Assembly (NCBI GenBank): GCA_015064665.1
Contig: SVRU01000079.1
Span: forward strand, 1 to 12,483
DNA from: Oscillospiraceae bacterium
GTDB taxonomy: Bacteria > Bacillota_A > Clostridia > Oscillospirales > CAG-272
Direction of reading: 5' to 3'
Length of the DNA stretch: 12,483 nt
The notes beneath the pieces were generated by a model. It was not told the DNA's origin and did not search any database. It saw only the letters and a program-made list of their open reading frames with translations. The position numbers and the translations under genes were made by a program. Shown here piece after piece: positions 5,966-12,483 of this stretch (positions within the stretch are counted from its first letter, which is position 1; every line of letters starts with the position of its first letter).

Positions 5966-7210
5966 ATGAGAGAATACAAGCTGTTAGAGCAGAACGATCC
6001 CGAAGTGTTTGCGGCCGTAATGGATGAAACCGGCAGACAAAGAAATAAGATTGAACTTATTGCTTCTGAAAACTTTGTTTCGGAAACCGTTATGGAGGCA
6101 AACGGATCAACCCTTACAAATAAATATGCCGAAGGATATCCCTCAAAGCGTTATTATGGCGGATGCGAATACGTTGACGTCGTTGAAACTATTGCAATTG
6201 AAAGGGCAAAGAAGCTTTTCGGTGCAGGTTATGCAAACGTTCAGGCGCATTCCGGCGCTCAAGCAAATATGGCGGTGTTTTTTGCACTGCTTAATCCCGG
6301 TGATACGGTTCTTTCAATGAACCTTGCTCACGGCGGACATCTCAGCCACGGTTCGCCCGTAAATATGTCCGGCAAGTATTGGAAGATTGTTCCTTACGGC
6401 GTATGTGAAAAAACGGGAACTATTGATTATGAAGAGGTAAGAAGACTTGCGCTTGAGTGCAAACCTAAGCTTATTCTCGCAGGAGCTTCCGCATATCCCA
6501 GAATTATTGATTTTAAGAAATTTTCCGATATAGCAAAGGAAGTCGGTGCGTATCTCATGGTCGATATGGCGCATATCGCGGGTCTTGTTGCCGCAGGCGC
6601 GCATCCCTCGCCCGTTCCTTATGCGGACGTAACCACTACTACGACTCACAAGACTCTTCGCGGCCCGAGAGGCGGTCTTATTCTTACGAACGATGAGGAA
6701 ATTGCGAAGCTTATAAATAAGGCGATATTCCCCGGTATCCAGGGCGGTCCGCTTATGCATACGATTGCCGCAAAGGCTGTTTGCTTCGGTGAAGCTCTCA
6801 AACCCGAATTCAAGGAATATGCAGAACAGATAGTGAAAAATACGGCAGTTCTTGCAAAAGGACTTCTTGAAGAAGGCTTTAAGCTCGTTTCGGGTGGAAC
6901 AGATAACCACCTTATGCTCGTTGACCTTACGGGTATGAAGGTTGATACGGGCAAGGAAGCGGAGCATCTTCTTGACGAGGTTGGAATTACGGTCAACAAG
7001 AATTCCATACCATTTGACACACAGAAGCCGTTCGTAACCAGCGGTATCAGAATCGGTACTGCGGCAACAACCTCTCGCGGATTTAAAGAAGAGGATTTTG
7101 TTGAGGTTGCAAAGCTTATAGGAATGACACTTAAAAACTTTGATGAAAAGCAGGATGAGGTAAGAGCTCGCGTTGCAGCTCTTTGCAAGAAATATCCTCT
7201 TTACGAGTAA
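5966..7210 (+). CDS. glyA: Serine hydroxymethyltransferase
   Basis: This 414-residue cytoplasmic PLP enzyme interconverts serine and glycine with tetrahydrofolate, supplying glycine and methylene-tetrahydrofolate. Length and sequence match bacterial GlyA over the whole protein. Visible motifs include [11 protein letters not shown] near the N terminus, [35 protein letters not shown] and [14 protein letters not shown]. The PLP-binding lysine is residue 229 with the chosen start, the same number as in E. coli Gly[14 protein letters not shown] with the substrate-carboxylate arginine lies near the C terminus. A second ATG 12 bases upstream would add MENK. It has its own promoter and is followed by pepF in the same direction after a hairpin. 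Confidence 0.98.
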   Translation: MREYKLLEQNDPEVFAAVMDETGRQRNKIELIASENFVSETVMEANGSTLTNKYAEGYPSKRYYGGCEYVDVVETIAIERAKKLFGAGYANVQAHSGAQANMAVFFALLNPGDTVLSMNLAHGGHLSHGSPVNMSGKYWKIVPYGVCEKTGTIDYEEVRRLALECKPKLILAGASAYPRIIDFKKFSDIAKEVGAYLMVDMAHIAGLVAAGAHPSPVPYADVTTTTTHKTLRGPRGGLILTNDEEIAKLINKAIFPGIQGGPLMHTIAAKAVCFGEALKPEFKEYAEQIVKNTAVLAKGLLEEGFKLVSGGTDNHLMLVDLTGMKVDTGKEAEHLLDEVGITVNKNSIPFDTQKPFVTSGIRIGTAATTSRGFKEEDFVEVAKLIGMTLKNFDEKQDEVRARVAALCKKYPLYE

Positions 7211-7218
7211 AAAATGAA

Positions 7219-7255
7219 AGGGGTTGTCACAAATTCTTGGTTTGAGACAACCCCT
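7219..7255 (+). terminator. Strong hairpin between glyA and pepF, without a U-tract
   Basis: AGGGGTTGTC (7219-7228) pairs perfectly with 7246-7255. The stem continues through an A-A mismatch into CAAA/TTTG, leaving a 7-base loop. On the plus strand it is followed by ATTAAATAAAA rather than a T-run, so it is a poor intrinsic terminator for glyA. It may limit read-through, stabilise the glyA mRNA end or be a processing site. Minus-strand T-richness (from 7211-7214) would suit termination from the other side, but no minus-strand gene is present. Confidence 0.6.
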
Positions 7256-7292
7256 ATTAAATAAAAGGTTATTTAGCTATAAATAATATTTT

Positions 7293-7297
7293 GGAGG
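7293..7297 (+). promoter_or_regulatory. Ribosome binding site deciding the pepF start
   Basis: GGAGG stands 5 bases before the ATG at 7303. A TTG at 7291 overlaps this site and is rejected as a start. Confidence 0.85.
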
Positions 7298-7302
7298 CTA
7301 TT

Positions 7303-9099
7303 ATGCTTGAAAGAAATGAAATAGATGCAAAATATAAATGGGATCTCAGTGTGATTTATGCTGATGATTCCGCATTTTTAAAAGAGTATGCAAATACAGA
7401 AAAGCTTGTCAAGGGATTTGCTTCTCACGAGAAGACTATGTGCAAAAGCGCGCGAGGATTTTTCGCAGCGTTTGAAGATATGGCGAAAATAGAAGAGGTA
7501 ATAGATCGCCTTTGGCAATATGCTTCTTTAAATTTTTCTGTTGATACATCAAACAATAATTATCAAGCGCTTGCTGCTAAGGTGCAAAGTCTTGCCGTTG
7601 CGGCGGGAGAGGTGTCGTGGTTTTTCACTCCTTATATATTGAAGCTTGACGCATCGGTTATAGACGGTTGGTTTACCGAATGCCCCGAGCTTTCAAAGTA
7701 TCGCAGAAGGGTTGATAAAATTCTCAGAGAAAAGCCGTACACTCTTACAGACGAGTGTGAGAAGCTTTTGTCCAAAATACAGGATTGTCTTGGCAGCCAT
7801 AGCAACATTCGTTCAATTTTCTCAAATTCGGATATCAGATACGGAAAAATCAAGAACGAAGAGGGAAAAAGCGTTGAGCTTACCGACCCGACCTACGTTA
7901 CACACCTCATGAGCTCCGACCGCCGTGTAAGACAGGCGGCGTTCAGAACCATTTACAAGACCTACGAGCAGTTTGGCAATACCTATGCAACTATGTATAA
8001 CGGCAGAGTAAAAGAGGCTTGCACGCTCGCTAAGATTAAAGGATTCAAGGATTCTATTACCGCCTCTACCTTTGGAGACGAGGTTACTCCCGAAATATAC
8101 AATAATCTTATAAATTCAGTTCACAAGGGACTTGATGTTCTCTACGAATATTACGAGCTTAAGCGTCGGGTTCTCGGTGTCGATAAGCTTCATATGTATG
8201 ATCTTTATGCACCGCTTATCGGCTCTCTTGACCGCCGTTACGAATATGATGAAGCTGTTGTTGAGGTATTGAAGACGGCTGAAATATTCGGCTCGGAGTA
8301 TTATGAAAATCTTAAAGCCGGACTTACCGAGAGGGGATGGGTTGACGTTTATCCCACGAAAGGAAAGCGCGGCGGAGCTTTCAGCTCTGGTTGCCCCGGA
8401 ACCGAACCGTATATTTTGTTAAACTACAACGGAACCTACGATAACGTATCCACCTTGGCGCACGAAGCAGGTCATTCTATGCATACCTGGTTCTCGACGC
8501 ATTATAACGAGCCTCACAATTCGGGATACAGAATATTCGTTGCCGAGGTTGCATCTACCGTTAACGAGCTTCTTCTGGCGCACAGAAAGCTGCGTGAGTG
8601 CAAGAGCGACGACGAGCGTCTGTATATACTTAACAACCTTATGGAAACCTATAAGGGAACGCTTTACAGACAGACTATGTTTGCCGAATTTGAAAGAGAT
8701 ATGCACGCTCTTTGCGAAAAGGGTGAACCTCTTACGGCTGACCTTATAAATAAAAAATACTATAAGCTCGTGCGACGTTATTTCGGTCCGAACGTTGTAT
8801 GCGACAAGCAGATAGCGTACGAGTGGATGCGTGTTCCGCATTTTTACAATTGCTTCTACGTTTACAAATACTCTACTTGTATTTCCGCGGCAACCGCTAT
8901 CGTCAAACGCATCGAAAACGAGGGTGAATCATATATCGGTAAGTATATTGATTTTCTTAAATGCGGAGATTCAAAATCTCCTCTTGAAAGCTTGCTTGTT
9001 GCAGGTATCGATATGACCGACCCGAACGTTGTTAACGGTGCGATAGAAGATTTTGCTTCTTGTATTAAACAGTTCGATGATATATACAAAAAAGCGTAG
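7303..9099 (+). CDS. pepF: Oligoendopeptidase F (M3B family zinc peptidase)
   Basis: This 598-residue cytoplasmic metallopeptidase cleaves short peptides, usually products of other proteases or imported oligopeptides. The zinc site is clear: HEAGH (His387, Glu388, His391) and the third ligand Glu415 in VAEVAST. The C-terminal YEWMRVPHFYNCFYVYKYSTC matches the conserved substrate-binding stretch of PepF. The N terminus MLERNEIDAKYKWDLSVIY is the usual start of the family, and the length is normal. There is no signal peptide. No convincing promoter was found in the 92-base gap after glyA, so it is probably read through from the glyA promoter past the hairpin. The following gene starts inside its last codons. 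Confidence 0.96.
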   Translation: MLERNEIDAKYKWDLSVIYADDSAFLKEYANTEKLVKGFASHEKTMCKSARGFFAAFEDMAKIEEVIDRLWQYASLNFSVDTSNNNYQALAAKVQSLAVAAGEVSWFFTPYILKLDASVIDGWFTECPELSKYRRRVDKILREKPYTLTDECEKLLSKIQDCLGSHSNIRSIFSNSDIRYGKIKNEEGKSVELTDPTYVTHLMSSDRRVRQAAFRTIYKTYEQFGNTYATMYNGRVKEACTLAKIKGFKDSITASTFGDEVTPEIYNNLINSVHKGLDVLYEYYELKRRVLGVDKLHMYDLYAPLIGSLDRRYEYDEAVVEVLKTAEIFGSEYYENLKAGLTERGWVDVYPTKGKRGGAFSSGCPGTEPYILLNYNGTYDNVSTLAHEAGHSMHTWFSTHYNEPHNSGYRIFVAEVASTVNELLLAHRKLRECKSDDERLYILNNLMETYKGTLYRQTMFAEFERDMHALCEKGEPLTADLINKKYYKLVRRYFGPNVVCDKQIAYEWMRVPHFYNCFYVYKYSTCISAATAIVKRIENEGESYIGKYIDFLKCGDSKSPLESLLVAGIDMTDPNVVNGAIEDFASCIKQFDDIYKKA

Positions 9100-10438
9100 T
9101 AGTCTCCTAAAGCAAAAAAACTTTGTTTTTGCGCTTTTGTGCGTTGCCGTTTTGTGTATCGTATTTTCTTTGAAACTGTCATCAATGGCGATCTCGGACG
9201 AAAGCGAACCGAAGATGAGTTGGGATATTTCTCAGAATGAAGAAAGCACGGTTACAGCTGAAATCTATGAGATGGACGGAAAATATAATCTTGTAATTTC
9301 CGGCGATGGCATGATGCGAAAATTTAACTCTCCCGAAGAAATTCCGTGGAAAGAATATTCCGAAGGAATCGTATCGGTTGATGTAAATGAAGGCGTAAAG
9401 AATCTGTCAGAATATAGCTTTTCGGGTTGTTCAAATCTTGCGAAAGTTATAATTAGAGAAAGAAATCTAACTTTGAGAGCCGACGTGGAAATTATTCCTT
9501 TCACGACTGATATTTATGCGCATTTAAAATCAACGGCGTACTTTTACGTTTACGAGAATTATCCTTCGCGGTTTTATTCGATATGCGAATTCGCCAGCGG
9601 TGTCTGCCTTGAGTGCGGATATGAGTGCGTTAACCATGCAGGCGGTGCGGCTTCGTGTACCGAGGGCGGAAAATGTCAGATTTGTTTGACGGAATATATC
9701 CCGCCGCTTGAGCACAAGCTTTCCTCTCTGATACCCGAAAAAGAAGCTTTTTGTTATGAATTCGGAATGGCAGAGCACTACGAGTGCCTAAGCTGCAATC
9801 AGCTTTTTGATTTAAACGGAAAACCCGCGACCGAAGAATCGTTGCGCCTTACGGTCGGACATGATTTTGGCGAATTATTAGCTTATATTCCGCCGGATTG
9901 CTTTAACGGCGGTCTCCTTGCCCATTACGAGTGTTCAATGTGCTTTGAGTGCTTCGATGAGGAAAAGAATAAGCTTGACGATATCAAAATTCCAAAGCTT
10001 GAGCATAGCGGCGGCGAGGCAAACTGTCTTTCGGGCGCCGTGTGTAAGGAGTGCGGTGAAATCTACACGGACGTCAACCCTGATAACCATAGCTTTGGTG
10101 AGACGTTTAATTATGATGAGCTTTCTCATTGGGTTGAATGCTTGTGTGGCGCAAGGGCAAACTTTCTGTCGCATTCAATCAGTAGGAGCGTGACAAAGCC
10201 TTCTACCGAACAAGAGGAGGGAATTGCTGTTTGCTTTTGTTGGGATTGCGGATTCAGTTATACCGAAAAAATTCCAAAGCTTGAATCCGATTTGTCAAAA
10301 GACAGTGGCGATACGGAAAATAAAGAAGAAAATCATACCGTTACAATCGTAATCATATCTTTGGTATTCGTTGCCGCGTGCGGAGCTTTCGTTTCGATTT
10401 TTGCGGTAGCAAGAAAACGCGGAAAACGTAATTTTTAA
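9077..10438 (+). CDS. Membrane-anchored surface protein with a BspA-like leucine-rich repeat and CxxC/His repeats
   Basis: This 453-residue protein of unknown function has a lysine-rich N terminus followed by a hydrophobic stretch (residues 15-31), a signal peptide or anchor. It has one BspA-type leucine-rich motif, GIVSVDVNEGVKNLSEYSF (about 97-115), continuing into SGCSNLAKVII. A cysteine/histidine-rich region (170-392) contains six CxxC pairs at 177/180, 200/203, 237/240, 286/289, 323/326 and 388/391, with regularly placed His. A C-terminal membrane helix (423-445) ends in RKRGKRNF. The Cys pairs may bind zinc or form disulfides outside the cell. The ATG overlaps the pepF end by 23 bases and lacks a good ribosome site, suggesting translational coupling. 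Similar Cys/His repeat proteins are common on gut Clostridia surfaces; no function can be assigned. Confidence 0.82.
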   Translation: MIYTKKRSSLLKQKNFVFALLCVAVLCIVFSLKLSSMAISDESEPKMSWDISQNEESTVTAEIYEMDGKYNLVISGDGMMRKFNSPEEIPWKEYSEGIVSVDVNEGVKNLSEYSFSGCSNLAKVIIRERNLTLRADVEIIPFTTDIYAHLKSTAYFYVYENYPSRFYSICEFASGVCLECGYECVNHAGGAASCTEGGKCQICLTEYIPPLEHKLSSLIPEKEAFCYEFGMAEHYECLSCNQLFDLNGKPATEESLRLTVGHDFGELLAYIPPDCFNGGLLAHYECSMCFECFDEEKNKLDDIKIPKLEHSGGEANCLSGAVCKECGEIYTDVNPDNHSFGETFNYDELSHWVECLCGARANFLSHSISRSVTKPSTEQEEGIAVCFCWDCGFSYTEKIPKLESDLSKDSGDTENKEENHTVTIVIISLVFVAACGAFVSIFAVARKRGKRNF

Positions 10439-10470
10439 AACAATGCTGTAATTCGGCATTTAAAATCGAC

Positions 10471-10507
10471 ACGAGGGTAGCTCAAGTTTAAAATGAGCTA
10501 CCCTCGT
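10471..10507. terminator. Perfect 14-base hairpin between convergent genes
   Basis: ACGAGGGTAGCTCA (10471-10484) pairs fully with 10494-10507 around a 9-base loop. It separates the surface-protein stop (10438) from the end of the pseudouridine synthase (10524), so it probably ends transcription in both directions. The following bases are AAAATATT on the plus strand and GTCGATTTT on the minus strand, so a classic U-tract is lacking. Confidence 0.72.
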
Positions 10508-10523
10508 AAAATATTAATATGTA

Positions 10524-11381
10524 TTATTCATTCTTTCCTAAGTCGATTTCCGCATTTGCTATGACTGTAAAATATCGGTCGGTTAAAGGATGCGGCAGCG
10601 TAATTTCAAAGCATGTAAGAGAATAGCCGTTGTCGTCTCTTGTGCCGTATAAAAAATCTCCTACCAGAGGATGACCGATATGCGCCATGTGCACTCTGAT
10701 CTGATGGGTTCGACCGGTGTGTAAAGTCACCTCGCAAATCGAGTTGCCGTCTTCGGTCACCGATATAACTTCATAATCGGTTATCGCGGCTTTGCCGTCG
10801 TCTCTCACGACTCGCAGGATATTTCCTTCTTCCTTTCTTACTATAGGTGCATCAATTCTGCCCGATTTTTTATTTGGAATTCCACAAATGAGAGCTTTAT
10901 ATTTTTTGTATATTCGTCTTTCCTTCATGGCGCGTCCGAGCTTTGCCGCGGCATACGGGTTCTTTGCAATTATAACGATTCCGCCGGTTCCTCTATCGAG
11001 CCGATTTATAGACCTGAAAACAAACGGCTGTCCTAGATAGGCGCAGACTGCATTTGCAAGCGTTGGAAGACTATTGCCTCGAGACGGGTGTGTCGGCATG
11101 TTTTTCGGTTTGTTAACTATAAGTATATGGTCGTCTTCAAACAAAATATCAAGGGGAATGCTTATCGGTTCAATATGCTCGCTTTCTTCATCGGGAAATC
11201 TGACGGTTATTACGTCACCGTTCTCTACGAGCGCACGCATCGTGACGGTGTTGCCGTTTAGACTAACACCGCCAAATTTCACCTTCGTGATAAGCGAGGT
11301 TGAAAATCCTATTTTTTTCAGATAGTCAGACATTTTAATCTTAGCAGACAGATTTTCTGCATTAAAGCTTATTTTTTCCAT
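10524..11381 (-). CDS. RluA-family 23S rRNA/tRNA pseudouridine synthase
   Basis: This 285-residue cytoplasmic enzyme converts specific uridines in RNA to pseudouridine. An S4-like RNA-binding domain covers about residues 12-62. The catalytic domain starts at LFEDDHILIVNKPKNMPTHP. The active-site motif reads NRLDRGTGG with catalytic Asp129, where most relatives have HRLDxxTSG. YKKYKAL (Tyr161 region) and HTGRTHQIRVHMAHIGHPLVGD (residues 221-242) complete the family pattern. Which RNA position it modifies cannot be told, so no symbol is given. The ribosome site before the ATG is weak (ACGGA). It has its own promoter, back to back with that of the following gene. Confidence 0.93.
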   Translation of the reverse strand: MEKISFNAENLSAKIKMSDYLKKIGFSTSLITKVKFGGVSLNGNTVTMRALVENGDVITVRFPDEESEHIEPISIPLDILFEDDHILIVNKPKNMPTHPSRGNSLPTLANAVCAYLGQPFVFRSINRLDRGTGGIVIIAKNPYAAAKLGRAMKERRIYKKYKALICGIPNKKSGRIDAPIVRKEEGNILRVVRDDGKAAITDYEVISVTEDGNSICEVTLHTGRTHQIRVHMAHIGHPLVGDFLYGTRDDNGYSLTCFEITLPHPLTDRYFTVIANAEIDLGKNE

Positions 11382-11412
11382 AATAATTCCGTCTTTAAAT
11401 CTTTATATAATT

Positions 11413-11441
11413 ATTCTATCACATTTTTCGCGCTCTTTCAA
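11413..11441 (-). promoter_or_regulatory. Promoter of the pseudouridine synthase gene
   Basis: TTGAAA (11436-11441, minus strand), 17 bases, TAGAAT (11413-11418). The -35 box lies 18 bases from that of the divergent promoter. Confidence 0.75.
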
Positions 11442-11459
11442 CAGGATAGGATATAAAAC

Positions 11460-11488
11460 TTGAAATAAGTACCAAACTGTGATATACT
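11460..11488 (+). promoter_or_regulatory. Promoter of the repeat-rich surface protein gene
   Basis: TTGAAA (11460-11465), 17 bases, TATACT (11483-11488). The predicted start lies about 32 bases before the ATG at 11527. It is divergent to the promoter of the pseudouridine synthase. Confidence 0.75.
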
Positions 11489-11526
11489 ATAAAATATGTA
11501 TCTTTTAGAAACTAAGGGACAAAGAT

Positions 11527-12483
11527 ATGAGATTGAAATTCCGATTAAATAAAAAACAAATTCTCGTCTTTACTTCTCTTTTTGCCTTTGTTGCATTGGC
11601 GTCGGTGATCGTTATTTTTAAGTTGTTCGGTGATGAAGCAACACAAAATAAAGAGCTGAGGGAGTTGGCGGCACCGCAGGTGGTTCTTAACGGAAACATT
11701 GCTGTTTGGGATCCAAATCCCGATGCGGCATCCTTTGAGATAGTAATTAACGGCGAGGCAAAAGTTGTTGAAAATACGGTTTTTGAAATAACCCTGCTTG
11801 ACAAGGATTCCTTGATGGTCAGAGCAATTGGTGACGGTGATAAATTTTCCACGAGCAAATGGAGCAATACCGTATGTTATTCCGCTCCCGCCGTTAAGAA
11901 ATTGGAAAGACCGATATTAAGAATTGATGAAAATGGAATCGTAAGCTGGGATTCCGTAAACGGCGCCGTCGGATATTCATATAAAGTTGATGGAAACGCG
12001 GAGCTTTTTACAGAAATCACCTCCATTCAGATTCTTGCAGGGCAAAGCGTTTCCGTTATGGCGGTGGGTGATGGGCAATGTTATCTTGACAGTGATTACT
12101 CAGACTTGGTTATTTACGTTGTAAAAGCTGAAAAAGAGCCGATAAAGCTAGAAACGCCCGAGGTATACATATCTAATGGCGGAATTGCTTCATGGAAGTT
12201 CATTGAAGGCGCAACGGGGTATCTATATATTATTAACGGCACTTGGGAGTCATTGACGTCGAATAACGAAATTCAGCTTTCTTGTGGTATGAGGATATCG
12301 GTAAAAGCTCTTGCGGACGGTGTAAATTATTTGGATAGTGATTTTAGCGAGGAAAAAATCTATATAGCGGATACTGTCCCAGACCCTGATCCCGAGCCCA
12401 ACCCTGATCCCGAGCCCAACCCTGATCCCGAGCCCAACCCTGATCCCGAGCCCAACCCTGATCCCGAGCCCAACCCTGATCCC
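11527..12483 (+). CDS. N-terminally anchored surface protein with fibronectin-like repeats and a PDPEPN tandem repeat, 3'-truncated
   Basis: The frame is open from the ATG at 11527 to the window end (319 codons seen). AAGGGA (11514-11519) gives a well-spaced ribosome site. The basic N terminus MRLKFRLNKKQ is followed by a membrane-spanning helix at about residues 12-33, probably an uncleaved anchor or signal peptide. Three related beta-sandwich repeats of about 75 residues follow. Their cores are APQVVLNGNIAVWDPNP, RPILRIDENGIVSWDSVNGA and TPEVYISNGGIASWKFIEGA, and each ends in a V-x-A-(I/V/L)-(G/A)-D-G strand, typical of fibronectin-III-like modules in Clostridia surface proteins. From 12385 the protein enters a Pro-Asp-Pro-Glu-Pro-Asn repeat, likely a cell-wall-spanning stalk or linker to a domain outside the window. 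Its function is unknown. Confidence 0.85.
   Translation, partial: MRLKFRLNKKQILVFTSLFAFVALASVIVIFKLFGDEATQNKELRELAAPQVVLNGNIAVWDPNPDAASFEIVINGEAKVVENTVFEITLLDKDSLMVRAIGDGDKFSTSKWSNTVCYSAPAVKKLERPILRIDENGIVSWDSVNGAVGYSYKVDGNAELFTEITSIQILAGQSVSVMAVGDGQCYLDSDYSDLVIYVVKAEKEPIKLETPEVYISNGGIASWKFIEGATGYLYIINGTWESLTSNNEIQLSCGMRISVKALADGVNYLDSDFSEEKIYIADTVPDPDPEPNPDPEPNPDPEPNPDPEPNPDPEPNPDP
12385..12483 (+). repeat. 18-base tandem repeat encoding PDPEPN, five and a half copies to the window edge
   Basis: The unit CCTGATCCCGAGCCCAAC is repeated identically at 12385, 12403, 12421, 12439 and 12457, with nine bases of a sixth copy. It is in frame with the surface-protein gene, so gain or loss of units changes stalk length without a frameshift. 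Identity at the base level points to recent expansion. Confidence 0.97.

Noticed and set aside
11505..11867. Open frame of 120 codons on the minus strand
   Set aside because: It lies opposite the start, membrane helix and first repeat of the surface protein, which has a promoter and ribosome site; this frame has neither.
12385..12483. Tandem repeats as a possible CRISPR array
   Set aside because: The 18-base units are directly adjacent with no spacers and are in frame with a coding region.

Overview
The window looks like chromosomal DNA of an uncultured, probably gut-associated Clostridia (Bacillota). This is inferred from several traits: moderate GC content, strong Shine-Dalgarno sites, TTGACA/TATAAT-type promoters with 17-base spacers, a CofE-like protein of the long type found in Firmicutes, an oligopeptidase F, and cell-surface proteins with BspA-type leucine-rich and fibronectin-like repeats. 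No species can be named from the sequence alone. There is no phage module, transposase, CRISPR array or rRNA.

Layout. (1) Positions 1-2090, + strand: the 3' part of a large pectate-lyase-like beta-helix protein carrying an internal calcium-binding, dockerin-like segment, ending at a hairpin terminator shared with the convergent gene. (2) Positions 2143-5179, - strand: a CofE-like (F420-0:L-glutamate ligase family) gene with its own promoter, preceded by a translationally coupled pair, a PHP-type metallohydrolase followed by an alpha/beta-hydrolase esterase. (3) Positions 5240-5890, - strand: a tRNA-Lys(CUU) gene inside an odd non-coding region. Copies of parts of the same tRNA lie on both sides of the intact gene, and a consensus promoter points at the truncated upstream copy. 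(4) Positions 5891-10438, + strand: glyA (serine hydroxymethyltransferase), pepF (oligopeptidase F) and a membrane-anchored leucine-rich/CxxC-repeat surface protein that overlaps the pepF end. (5) Positions 10524-11381, - strand: an RluA-family pseudouridine synthase. (6) Positions 11527-12483, + strand: the start of an N-terminally anchored surface protein with three fibronectin-like repeats and a Pro-Asp-Pro-Glu-Pro-Asn tandem repeat that runs off the window.

The genes do not form one pathway. Housekeeping functions (glycine/one-carbon metabolism, peptide degradation, RNA modification, lysine tRNA) alternate with surface and polysaccharide-related proteins. The PHP-esterase pair is the clearest candidate for a joint function, because two bases separate the reading frames. 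The most unusual structure is the tRNA-Lys locus, where fragments of the tRNA surround an intact copy in collinear order. That pattern would fit an old insertion or tandem-duplication event at the tRNA gene.
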